From Clostridia bacterium (GTDB lineage: Bacteria; Bacillota; Clostridia; Oscillospirales; Acutalibacteraceae), in assembly GCA_017543285.1 (NCBI GenBank), contig JAFYGK010000019.1:1-46995 (forward strand): a stretch of DNA of 46,995 bases, in the 5' to 3' direction. Shown one piece after another: positions 16,834 to 23,772 of this stretch (its first letter is position 1; every line of letters begins with the position of its first letter). Under the pieces are notes generated by a model. It did no database searches. It was not told where the DNA came from and saw only the letters and a list, made by a program, of their open reading frames with translations. The translations under genes were made by a program, and so were the position numbers.

Positions 16834-18465
16834 CTATCCTTCTATCTGCGCCTTGACTACGCTCTCGCCGCAGTAGATCTGTCTGAGCTTGGGCTTTTCT
16901 ATCTTGCCGGTGGGATTGCGAGGCACGTCGGCGAAGATTATTTTCCTCGGGCGCTTGTAGCGCGGCAGCTCCTTGCAGAACTGATTTATGTCCTCCTCCG
17001 TGCACTTAACGCCGGGCTTGAGCTGGATTATTGCCGCAGAAATTTCGCCCAGTCTGTGATCAGGCAGGCCGATTACGGCAACATCCTTTATGGCGTCGTT
17101 CTTGCGCAGGAAGTCTTCGATCTGTACCGGATAAATGTTTTCGCCGCCGGTGATTATAACGTCCTTTTTGCGGTCGACAAGGAATATAAAGCCGTCCTTA
17201 TCCATCATGGCCATATCTCCGGTGTAAAGCCAACCGTTGTCCAGCACAGCGGCTGTTGCCTCGGGATCGTTGTAATAGCACTTCATAACGCCCGGACCGC
17301 AAACCGCGAGCTCGCCGACCTCGCCCTGCTTGACGTCGTTGCGGTCGGAATCGACTATCCTGACCTTCCAGTTGTAGCCGGGAATGCCGATGGCGCCGAC
17401 CTTATGTATATTCTCGACTCCCAGATGGACGCAGCCCGGACCGGTCGATTCGCTCAGGCCGTAGTTTGTGTCATACTGATGATTGGGGAAATGCTGTTTC
17501 CAGCGCTTTATCAGCGAAGGCGGAACCGGCTGTGCGCCGATATGCATGAGACGCCATGCGCTCAGATCGTAATCCTTGAGATTAATCGCGCCGCTGTCAA
17601 TGGCGTCAAGAATATCCTGCGCCCACGGCACGAGCAGCCAGACAATGGTCGCCTTTTCGTCGGAGGCGGTCTTTATTATCCATTCGGGTTTTATTCCCTT
17701 CAAAAGAACGCTCTTCGCGCCAACCAGAAAACTGCCGAACCAGTGCATTTTAGCTCCGGTATGATAGAGAGGAGGTATGCAGAGGAAGACGTCGTCCTTG
17801 GTCTGTCCGTGGTGCTTGTTTTCGGTGACGCACGCGCTGTATATGGCCGCGTGGTTGTGAAGGATAGCCTTGGGGAAACCGGTTGTGCCGGAAGAAAAAT
17901 AAATCGCCGCGTCGTCTTCGTCGGTTATTTCGATGTTGGGAGAATCGCTCGGCTGAGCTTTTGTCAGCTCGGTGTAATTGAGCGCGTAGTCGGGGCAAAC
18001 GTCGCCGTAATAGTAAATATCCTTTACAGTTTTGAAATCGTTGCGTACCGCGTCGACACGGTCCAAAAATTCCACGCCGAAAATGAGAGCGTTAGACTCG
18101 GACAGATCGAGGCAGTATTTTATTTCATCGGCGGCATACCTGAAATTAAGAGGCACGGCGAGCGCGCCGGTTTTCATAATGCCGAAATATATGGGAAGCC
18201 ATTCCATGCAATTCATCAGCAGTATGGCGACCTTATCGCCTTTTTTGATTCCGCGGCTGATGAGCAGGTTTGCAAAACGGTTGGCCTTTTCGTCAAACTG
18301 TTTCCACGTTATTTCCTGTCTGTAAATCTGACCGTTGCCCGTCTCGACAAGTTCATATTCACGCCATGAGGAAGGCTTTGTATCCGATTTGGGTACTATT
18401 TCCACGAGGGCTGTATCATCGGCATAGAGTCGGGCGTTTTTTTCTAAAATCTGCGTAATAGGCAT
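16834..18465 (-). CDS. AMP-forming acyl-CoA synthetase (class I adenylate-forming)
   Basis: A 543-residue enzyme that activates a carboxylic acid with ATP and joins it to CoA. The P-loop IYFSSGTTGFPKAI is near residue 205. The hinge region YTGDMAMMDKDGFIFLVDRKKDVI and the C-terminal catalytic Lys motif NPTGKIEK are intact. Substrate is unknown; medium- or long-chain fatty acid or aromatic acid is plausible. ATG at 18465 follows AAAGGAAAA. Its promoter (18528-18556) overlaps an operator-like direct repeat, so it is probably regulated. Nothing else is on its transcript. Confidence 0.9.
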   Translation of the reverse strand: MPITQILEKNARLYADDTALVEIVPKSDTKPSSWREYELVETGNGQIYRQEITWKQFDEKANRFANLLISRGIKKGDKVAILLMNCMEWLPIYFGIMKTGALAVPLNFRYAADEIKYCLDLSESNALIFGVEFLDRVDAVRNDFKTVKDIYYYGDVCPDYALNYTELTKAQPSDSPNIEITDEDDAAIYFSSGTTGFPKAILHNHAAIYSACVTENKHHGQTKDDVFLCIPPLYHTGAKMHWFGSFLVGAKSVLLKGIKPEWIIKTASDEKATIVWLLVPWAQDILDAIDSGAINLKDYDLSAWRLMHIGAQPVPPSLIKRWKQHFPNHQYDTNYGLSESTGPGCVHLGVENIHKVGAIGIPGYNWKVRIVDSDRNDVKQGEVGELAVCGPGVMKCYYNDPEATAAVLDNGWLYTGDMAMMDKDGFIFLVDRKKDVIITGGENIYPVQIEDFLRKNDAIKDVAVIGLPDHRLGEISAAIIQLKPGVKCTEEDINQFCKELPRYKRPRKIIFADVPRNPTGKIEKPKLRQIYCGESVVKAQIEG

Positions 18466-18488
18466 TTTATAATTTTTCCTTTCGGTGC

Positions 18489-18518
18489 TTTAAAGCAATG
18501 TGGGTTTAAAGCAATGTG
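18489..18518 (-). promoter_or_regulatory. 14-bp direct repeat in the acyl-CoA synthetase leader
   Basis: TTTAAAGCAATGTG occurs at 18489-18502 and again at 18505-18518, 16 bp apart. The first copy also forms the perfect palindrome TGCTTTAAAGCA (18486-18497). Both lie just after the predicted transcription start and before the ribosome site, a typical repressor position. Confidence 0.55.
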
Positions 18519-18527
18519 CTGATAAAT

Positions 18528-18556
18528 ATTATAACCTATTTTTTTGGGTATAGCAA
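18528..18556 (-). promoter_or_regulatory. Sigma-A promoter for the acyl-CoA synthetase
   Basis: On the minus strand TTGCTA (18551-18556), 17-bp spacer and perfect TATAAT (18528-18533). Predicted start near 18521. Confidence 0.8.
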
Positions 18557-18680
18557 GTGCTTTTTTCGGTTAAAATGCGATTTGCGCGCAATATGTATTG
18601 TGTCTTTCCGGTATTTTGCCTTGACAAAGGTACTATAATAGGATTAACGGAAAAAACAAAGGGAAACAGGGGACGGTAAA

Positions 18681-19238
18681 ATGAAGCTGATGTTTGCAAG
18701 CGATATCCACGGCAGCGCCGCGTATTGTGAAAAGGCTCTGCAAAAATTCAACGAAGAAAAGGCGGACAGGTTGATTTTGCTCGGCGATATTCTGTATCAC
18801 GGACCGAGAAACCCTTTGCCGGAGCAGTATGATCCGCAGGCGGTCGCGCGCATGCTCAACGGAATAAAGGAGCGCATACTCTGTGTACGCGGCAACTGCG
18901 ACAGCGAGGTCGATCAGATGATGCTGGATTTCCCCATAATGGCAGACTGCGCTTTGCTGTTCCTTGACGGAAAAACGGTATTTGTTACCCACGGACATGT
19001 TTACAACGAACAAAAACCGCCAAAGCTCGGCGCAGGCAATATCGTCATACACGGACACACCCATGTTTCCGGGATATGGCAAAACGGCGGACTGATGTAC
19101 ATTAATCCCGGCTCGGTCGCGCTGCCAAAGGAAAACACACCGCACAGCTATATGATATATGAGGACGGCGCGTTCAAAATAAGGGACTTTGAGGGAAAAA
19201 CGCTCTGCCGCGTAAAATCCGGCGAGCGCATGAATTGA
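18681..19238 (+). CDS. yfcE: YfcE-type metallophosphoesterase
   Basis: A 185-residue calcineurin-like phosphodiesterase. All metal motifs are present in order: FASDIHG (D8, H10), LLGDILYHG, RGNCDSEVD, VTHGH and IHGHTH. YfcE homologues hydrolyse phosphodiester bonds of unknown physiological substrates. The PRNPLPEQYDPQ segment is typical of YfcE. AGGGGACGG precedes ATG 18681. A TATAAT at 18634-18639 lies upstream, but no good -35 is at the right distance. Divergent from the acyl-CoA synthetase. Confidence 0.92.
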   Translation: MKLMFASDIHGSAAYCEKALQKFNEEKADRLILLGDILYHGPRNPLPEQYDPQAVARMLNGIKERILCVRGNCDSEVDQMMLDFPIMADCALLFLDGKTVFVTHGHVYNEQKPPKLGAGNIVIHGHTHVSGIWQNGGLMYINPGSVALPKENTPHSYMIYEDGAFKIRDFEGKTLCRVKSGERMN

Positions 19239-19287
19239 CCGTTTGACAGCCCTGCCGCAGTTTCACGGCAGAGCCTATCCGATAATA

Positions 19288-20109
19288 CTAATATCCGTTA
19301 TCTATCATTTCATAAAGGCACTCTATTGCGTCGCCCAGCGAGCCCAATTCGTCTATCAGGCCCTCCTTTACCGCCTGCGCGCCGCTGAGCACCGTGCCCA
19401 TATCCATGGTCAGCTCGCCGGTGTTCAGCATCAGCTCGGTGAGCTTTTTCTGAGATATGCCGGAATTGTCCGAAATAAATCCGGTTATGCGCTCCTGCAT
19501 GCGCTGAAAATAGGTAAGCGTCTGAGGTACTCCCAGTACTATGCCGCTCATGCGCACGGGATGTATCGTCATTGAGGCTGTGGGAGCGATGAAGCTCCTT
19601 TTTGACGAAACGGCAAGCGGTACCCCGATAGAATGACCTCCGCCGAGAACAAGGGATACCGTCGGCTTTCTCATGCCGGCTATAAGCTCGGCAAGCGCAA
19701 GTCCCGCCTCGATATCTCCGCCTGCCGTGTTGAGTATGACGAGCAGCCCTTCAATTTCGGGATTTTCCTCGATAGCGACGATCTGTGGTATCATGTGCTC
19801 GTATTTTGTCGTTTTGTTATGCGGCGGAAGCTCATAGTGTCCTTCGATCTGCCCGATTATTGTCAGGCAGTGTATGCACCTTTTGCCTCTTGTTGTGACC
19901 GAGCCGCTGCTCTCTATCTGTTCGCGCTCATCGCCGTCGGGTATTGTGTCGTCCCTGTCTGATTCTTCGCCGGCAGGGATTTCGCTGTCGGGCGATACAA
20001 AAACATCCGGGGCGGAATGCATGGGAAGCGATTCGCCGGTAAAATGTTTCTCGCTGCCGGAGCTGTCTTTGATGTTTGCCTTTGATGCTTTGCGCTTTTT
20101 GCCGGACAT
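19288..20109 (-). CDS. tepA: ClpP-like serine protease, TepA type
   Basis: A 273-residue protein of the ClpP/crotonase peptidase fold. Residues 1-75 are acidic and likely disordered. The core has GGGHSIG with nucleophile Ser160 and TIHPVR with His183, followed by the C-terminal [15 protein letters not shown]. TepA (Bacillus YmfB) is linked to protein translocation and signal-peptide turnover rather than to Clp ATPase chambers. In Bacillus it lies beside spoIIIE; here it is 12 kb away from ftsK. GAGGAGATAATACC precedes ATG 20109. Confidence 0.82.
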   Translation of the reverse strand: MSGKKRKASKANIKDSSGSEKHFTGESLPMHSAPDVFVSPDSEIPAGEESDRDDTIPDGDEREQIESSGSVTTRGKRCIHCLTIIGQIEGHYELPPHNKTTKYEHMIPQIVAIEENPEIEGLLVILNTAGGDIEAGLALAELIAGMRKPTVSLVLGGGHSIGVPLAVSSKRSFIAPTASMTIHPVRMSGIVLGVPQTLTYFQRMQERITGFISDNSGISQKKLTELMLNTGELTMDMGTVLSGAQAVKEGLIDELGSLGDAIECLYEMIDNGY

Positions 20110-20258
20110 GGTATTATCTCCTCATTCTATAAACACTATTTTGCATATATTATCCGGATTTTCACCGAATTATGCATGCGTCAGACGCAAAAAAGGGTAA
20201 AATAAAAAACATTTCTGCATAATATTAATTATTTCCTTAAATATATGCATTTTTACTA

Positions 20259-20287
20259 TTGCTTTTTTATTCCATAAAGCTTATAAT
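20259..20287 (+). promoter_or_regulatory. Sigma-A promoter for the amino-acid ABC transporter
   Basis: TTGCTT (20259-20264), 17-bp spacer and TATAAT (20282-20287), ~100 bp upstream of the binding-protein start. Confidence 0.8.
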
Positions 20288-20388
20288 TAAAACTAATCAT
20301 GAGGTGGATCAACATAGCTTTTTGTCTGTTTCATTCCGCTGTCATGGTATATTATTTTATTTTTTCATTTAAGGAAAGGGTAATAGTT

Positions 20389-21147
20389 ATGAAAAAGATA
20401 ATCGCGCTTGTTCTTGCGGTAGTAATGATGGCCGCTCTGGTTGCCGGCTGCGGCGGCGGATCCAAGAAGACGCTTACAATGGCAACCAATGCTGAATTTC
20501 CTCCCTATGAGTATCATGAGGGCGACAAGATCGTCGGAATCGACGCTGAGGTCGCGGCTCTCATCGCTCAGGAGCTCGGCATGGAGCTTGAAATAGTTGA
20601 CACAGATTTTGACTCCATTATCCCCGGCGTTTCCGGCGGCAAATTCGACATGGGCATGGCCGGCATGACTGTCACCGAGGATCGTCTCAAGAGCATCAAC
20701 TTTACCGATTCTTATGCAACCGGCGTTCAGGTTGTTATCGTTAAAGAGGGTTCTCCGATAACAACAGTTGACGATCTCTTTGCAAACGGCGCAAACAATA
20801 CCGTTGGCGTTCAGACGGCGACAACCGGCGATATCTATGCCTCCGGCGACATCGAGGAAAAGGGCTATGGCACGATCAACCGCTATCCCAAGGGCGCTGA
20901 CGCTGTTGCTGCTCTGATGGCTGACAAGATCGATTGCGTTATCATCGACAACGAGCCTGCAAAGGCATTTGTTGCTGCAAACACCGGCCTTAAGATCCTT
21001 GACACCGCTTATGCCGAGGAAGATTACGCCATCTGCTATGCCAAGGGCAACGATGAGTTGGGCAAAAAGATAAACGACGCTCTCAACAAGCTCATCGGCG
21101 AGGGCAAGGTAAAGGAAATCATCGACAAGTACATCAAGGCTGAGTAA
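20389..21147 (+). CDS. ABC transporter substrate-binding lipoprotein, polar amino acids
   Basis: A 252-residue family 3 solute-binding protein. Signal peptide with lipobox LVAGC (Cys ~20) anchors it outside the membrane. The mature part opens with LTMATNAEFPPYEY and includes GIDAEVAALIAQELG, the ligand-binding signature for polar amino acids. Length is normal. AAGGAAAGGG precedes ATG 20389; an upstream in-frame ATG at 20299 would bury the signal. It is first in an operon with the permease and ATPase, separated from them by a terminator-like hairpin that would favour extra binding protein. Confidence 0.93.
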   Translation: MKKIIALVLAVVMMAALVAGCGGGSKKTLTMATNAEFPPYEYHEGDKIVGIDAEVAALIAQELGMELEIVDTDFDSIIPGVSGGKFDMGMAGMTVTEDRLKSINFTDSYATGVQVVIVKEGSPITTVDDLFANGANNTVGVQTATTGDIYASGDIEEKGYGTINRYPKGADAVAALMADKIDCVIIDNEPAKAFVAANTGLKILDTAYAEEDYAICYAKGNDELGKKINDALNKLIGEGKVKEIIDKYIKAE

Positions 21148-21182
21148 TTGCAGTAGGAAAAACACATACAATTTCAAGATAC

Positions 21183-21204
21183 GGGCGGAGTTCCGCCCTA
21201 TTTT
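21183..21204 (+). terminator. Attenuating hairpin between binding protein and permease
   Basis: GGGCGG (21183-21188) and CCGCCC (21193-21198) with an AGTT loop, followed by TATTTT. It probably gives partial termination or 3' protection, raising the level of the binding protein relative to the membrane parts. Confidence 0.65.
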
Positions 21205-21282
21205 GATATTTGAGCTTTTGTCGGCCTTTGTTTTGAGGCTATGTCGTATACAATTCCGGTTGGTATTGATTGAGGTGAGAAG

Positions 21283-22017
21283 ATGGGTCAGTTTTTTGAA
21301 AACCTGAAGGATACCTTCGTGCTGAACTTCATCCAGGAGGACAGATGGAAGTTTGTCACAGAGGGTATAAAGACGACGCTGATAGTTACACTCTGCGCCA
21401 TTGTAATAGGCGTAATAATCGGCATAATCGTCGCTTCGGTGCGCTCGACATATGAGAAAAACAAGGAAGAATACGCAAAACGCGGCGGCTTCGGCGTCTT
21501 TCTGCTCAAGGTCGTCAACGGAATCTGCAAGGTCTATCTGACGGTGATAAGAGGAACGCCAATGGTCGTCCAGCTTCTTATCATGTACTATGTTGTGTTT
21601 GTTTCTGCGAAAAACGGCGTGCCTGTCGCAATCGCCGCATTCGGTATAAACTCCGGCGCGTATGTTGCTGAGATCTTCCGCGGTGGTATAATGTCCATTG
21701 ATCACGGCCAGTTCGAAGCGGGACGAAGCCTCGGTCTGAACTATTTCCAGACCATGGTGCACATCATCATTCCGCAGGTCATCAAAAATGTTCTTCCCGC
21801 GCTGTGCAACGAGTTTATCGCCCTGCTGAAGGAAACCTCTGTCTGCGGCTATATCGCGATACAGGATCTTACAAAAGGTATTTATATCATTATCGGTCGC
21901 ACATACTCCTACTATATGCCGCTGCTTGTTCTTGCGGCCATATATCTGATCATGGTAATGCTGCTGACATGGCTTGTCGGCAAGCTGGAAAGGAGGCTGC
22001 GCAGCAGTGAGCGTTAA
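21283..22017 (+). CDS. Amino-acid ABC transporter permease
   Basis: A 244-residue HisM/GlnP-type permease. TM helices start at about residue 27. The ATPase-contact EAA loop [21 protein letters not shown] is present in the cytoplasmic loop, and RGTPMVVQL is the usual family motif. GAGGTGAGAAG precedes ATG 21283. Its end overlaps the ATPase start by 11 bp, so translation is coupled. Confidence 0.95.
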   Translation: MGQFFENLKDTFVLNFIQEDRWKFVTEGIKTTLIVTLCAIVIGVIIGIIVASVRSTYEKNKEEYAKRGGFGVFLLKVVNGICKVYLTVIRGTPMVVQLLIMYYVVFVSAKNGVPVAIAAFGINSGAYVAEIFRGGIMSIDHGQFEAGRSLGLNYFQTMVHIIIPQVIKNVLPALCNEFIALLKETSVCGYIAIQDLTKGIYIIIGRTYSYYMPLLVLAAIYLIMVMLLTWLVGKLERRLRSSER

Positions 22018-22756
22018 CACAAAAGGACTCATTGTCACCGAGGATCTGAAAAAGTATTACAGGAACGGAGAGATAAAGGCTCTCGACGGAATCAACATCG
22101 AGATAGATAAGGGCGAGGTCGTCGTTATTGTCGGTCCTTCAGGAAGCGGAAAATCGACCTTTCTCCGCAGTCTGAATCTGCTCGAGATTCCGACAAGCGG
22201 CAAGATCTTCTTTGAGGGCGTGGACATCACCGACCCCAAGACCGATATCAACATGCACCGCCGCAAGATGGGAATGGTTTTCCAGCATTTTAATCTTTTT
22301 CCCCATCTGTCGGTTATGGGCAATATAACACTTGCGCCGATAAAGCACAAGATACAATCCAAGGACGAGGCCAGAGAAAACGCTTTGCGTCTGCTCAAGA
22401 GGGTAGGACTTCTTGAAAAAGCGGAAGCATATCCGTCGCAGCTCTCCGGTGGTCAGCGCCAGAGAATTGCCATCGTCCGTGCGCTTGCAATGAATCCCGA
22501 CGTAATGCTGTTCGACGAACCGACGAGCGCGCTTGACCCGGAAATGGTCGGCGAGGTTCTGGAAGTCATGAAGGAGCTGGCTCACGAAGGAATGACCATG
22601 GCGGTCGTCACTCATGAAATGGGCTTTGCCCGCGAGGTTGCCACAAGAGCGATCTTTATGGACGAGGGCCGTATCCTTGAGCAGAATACGCCGCAGGAAC
22701 TGTTTTCCAATCCTCAGCACCCCAGACTAAAGGATTTTTTGTCAAAGGTGCTTTAA
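22007..22756 (+). CDS. Amino-acid ABC transporter ATPase
   Basis: A 249-residue nucleotide-binding subunit of the GlnQ/HisP group. Walker A GPSGSGKS (43-50), signature LSGGQRQR, Walker [15 protein letters not shown] and the switch His in VTHEMGF are all intact. The start is taken as GTG 22007 because AGGAGG lies at 21991-21996 inside the permease gene; an in-frame ATG at 21974 precedes this site. The operon ends at the terminator at 22772. Confidence 0.95.
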   Translation: MSVNTKGLIVTEDLKKYYRNGEIKALDGINIEIDKGEVVVIVGPSGSGKSTFLRSLNLLEIPTSGKIFFEGVDITDPKTDINMHRRKMGMVFQHFNLFPHLSVMGNITLAPIKHKIQSKDEARENALRLLKRVGLLEKAEAYPSQLSGGQRQRIAIVRALAMNPDVMLFDEPTSALDPEMVGEVLEVMKELAHEGMTMAVVTHEMGFAREVATRAIFMDEGRILEQNTPQELFSNPQHPRLKDFLSKVL

Positions 22757-22771
22757 TATCAGAATCTGATA

Positions 22772-22806
22772 AAAACCCGGCGCGGACTGAAACCGCGTCG
22801 GGTTTT
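22772..22806 (+). terminator. Terminator after the amino-acid ABC operon
   Basis: AAAACCCG pairs with CGGGTTTT, with inner CGCGG/CCGCG, followed by T. Located 15 bp after the ATPase stop. Confidence 0.82.
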
Positions 22807-23046
22807 GCTGTTCCGAACGGGAAACGGCAGTCGAAAGCCGGCTCGGTTCAAAGCCACCCAGCAAAAAACTCAACCCATGCCGATTCAGGCCCGGGCGCGT
22901 ATGCCGGAAGCGGAAACCGCCGTTATTATCGGAAGCAGCTTTTTGGAAAAGCCGAAAATCCCGCGCTTTCGGTCAAAATGATCGAAGGAGCGGATGATTT
23001 TTGTCAGTCTGCTGTAAAAACACCTTATTTTTTTGTTAAAAAGGTA
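22807..23046. other. Gene-free stretch before the feo promoter
   Basis: About 240 bp of mixed GC-rich sequence with several short self-complementary segments but no credible gene, promoter or RNA. It separates the amino-acid transporter terminator from the feo promoter. Confidence 0.5.
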
Positions 23047-23075
23047 TTGACAAGTTAGCCAAAGGTAACTATAAT
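23047..23075 (+). promoter_or_regulatory. Consensus sigma-A promoter of the feo locus
   Basis: TTGACA (23047-23052), exactly 17 bp, then TATAAT (23070-23075): a full consensus promoter, so control must come from repression. The spacer is filled by operator site 1, and site 2 covers the predicted start near 23082. Confidence 0.9.
23054..23069 (+). promoter_or_regulatory. Feo operator site 1
   Basis: GTTAGCCAAAGGTAAC, an imperfect 16-bp palindrome of form GTTAGC-N4-GCTAAC, fills the promoter spacer. Half-sites resemble those of DtxR/IdeR-type metal repressors (GTTAG...CTAAC). Confidence 0.7.
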
Positions 23076-23083
23076 AATATGTG

Positions 23084-23099
23084 GTTAGCGGAAGCTAAC
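23084..23099 (+). promoter_or_regulatory. Feo operator site 2
   Basis: GTTAGCGGAAGCTAAC, with perfect half-sites, lies 30 bp (about three helical turns) from site 1 and over the early transcribed bases. Confidence 0.75.
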
Positions 23100-23172
23100 A
23101 CAATTTGAGCTTTGGCAGACCCACAGTATACAAAGAGTACTGACGGCAGATCAAAAAAGGGGAGGATGGTTT

Positions 23173-23385
23173 ATGATGCCTCTTACATTTGCCTCGGAAG
23201 GCGAGGACAATATCATAAAAAAGGTCGGCGGTAAGCCGGAGGTAAAAAAGCATCTGGAAAATCTCGGCTTTGTTGTCGGAGGAAATGTTAAGGTAATATC
23301 AAAACTCGGCGGAAATGTAATAGTCAGCGTCAAGGAGTCCAGAATTGCGATAAGCGGCGAAATGGCGCAAAAAATAATGATATAA
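23173..23385 (+). CDS. feoA: FeoA-domain protein, first copy
   Basis: A 70-residue SH3-like FeoA protein that supports or regulates FeoB in Fe2+ uptake. The pattern VKKHLENLGFVVGGNVKVISKLGGNVIVSVKESRIAI is split over the typical beta strands (quoted segments start near residue 24), and the protein ends near Met-Ile. GGAGG (23161-23165) precedes ATG 23173. It is first in the feo locus, right behind the repressed promoter, and 86 bp before a second feoA. Confidence 0.88.
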   Translation: MMPLTFASEGEDNIIKKVGGKPEVKKHLENLGFVVGGNVKVISKLGGNVIVSVKESRIAISGEMAQKIMI

Positions 23386-23471
23386 CAAAGCGCGGGAGCG
23401 CTTGAATCATGTTTATTCTGCAGAGCCATTCTGCTGAACCGAGCATATATTAAACAGCAAGGAGGAGCTTT

Positions 23472-23693
23472 ATGAAGACATTAAGAACGGCAGGCATCGG
23501 CGACACCGTAAGGGTTGTAAAGCTGCACGGCGAGGGAGCAGTCAAACGCAGGATCATGGATATGGGAATCACGAGAAACATTGAGATTTATGTTCGCAAG
23601 GTCGCGCCTCTCGGAGATCCTATCGAAATAACGGTGCGCGGGTATGAGCTTTCTCTGCGCAAAGCCGACGCGGAAATGATCGAAATCGAATAG
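23472..23693 (+). CDS. feoA: FeoA-domain protein, second copy
   Basis: A 73-residue FeoA protein, clearly different in sequence from the first (GEGAVKRRIMDMGITRNIEI and GDPIEITVRGYELSLRKADA are the classic FeoA segments). Paired FeoA proteins of this kind may form complexes with the FeoB G domain. AAGGAGG lies at 23460-23466. A small hairpin at 23388-23403 separates the two feoA genes. Confidence 0.93.
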   Translation: MKTLRTAGIGDTVRVVKLHGEGAVKRRIMDMGITRNIEIYVRKVAPLGDPIEITVRGYELSLRKADAEMIEIE

Positions 23694-23733
23694 TTTTCCA
23701 TCCCGGGCGGAAGCCTTATTTTAATAACGCCAG

Positions 23734-23749
23734 GTTAGCCTTTGCTAAT
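23734..23749 (+). promoter_or_regulatory. Feo operator site 3, upstream of feoB
   Basis: GTTAGCCTTTGCTAAT, 15 of 16 positions consistent with the palindrome pattern, 24 bp before the feoB start. No clear promoter goes with it, so it may act as an internal control or roadblock. Confidence 0.6.
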
Positions 23750-23772
23750 CCTGCGAAGAAAGGAACAGTACC

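Noticed and set aside
16600..18369. A 589-codon open frame on + opposite the acyl-CoA synthetase
   Set aside because: Antisense shadow of a well-supported gene; no start signals or family match.
18621..18639. TTGACA and TATAAT before yfcE as a promoter
   Set aside because: The two boxes are only 7 bp apart; only the -10 is usable and no proper -35 was found.
20365..22038. A 557-codon open frame on - across the amino-acid transporter genes
   Set aside because: It runs across the binding protein, hairpin and permease and resembles no protein; the sense genes are certain.
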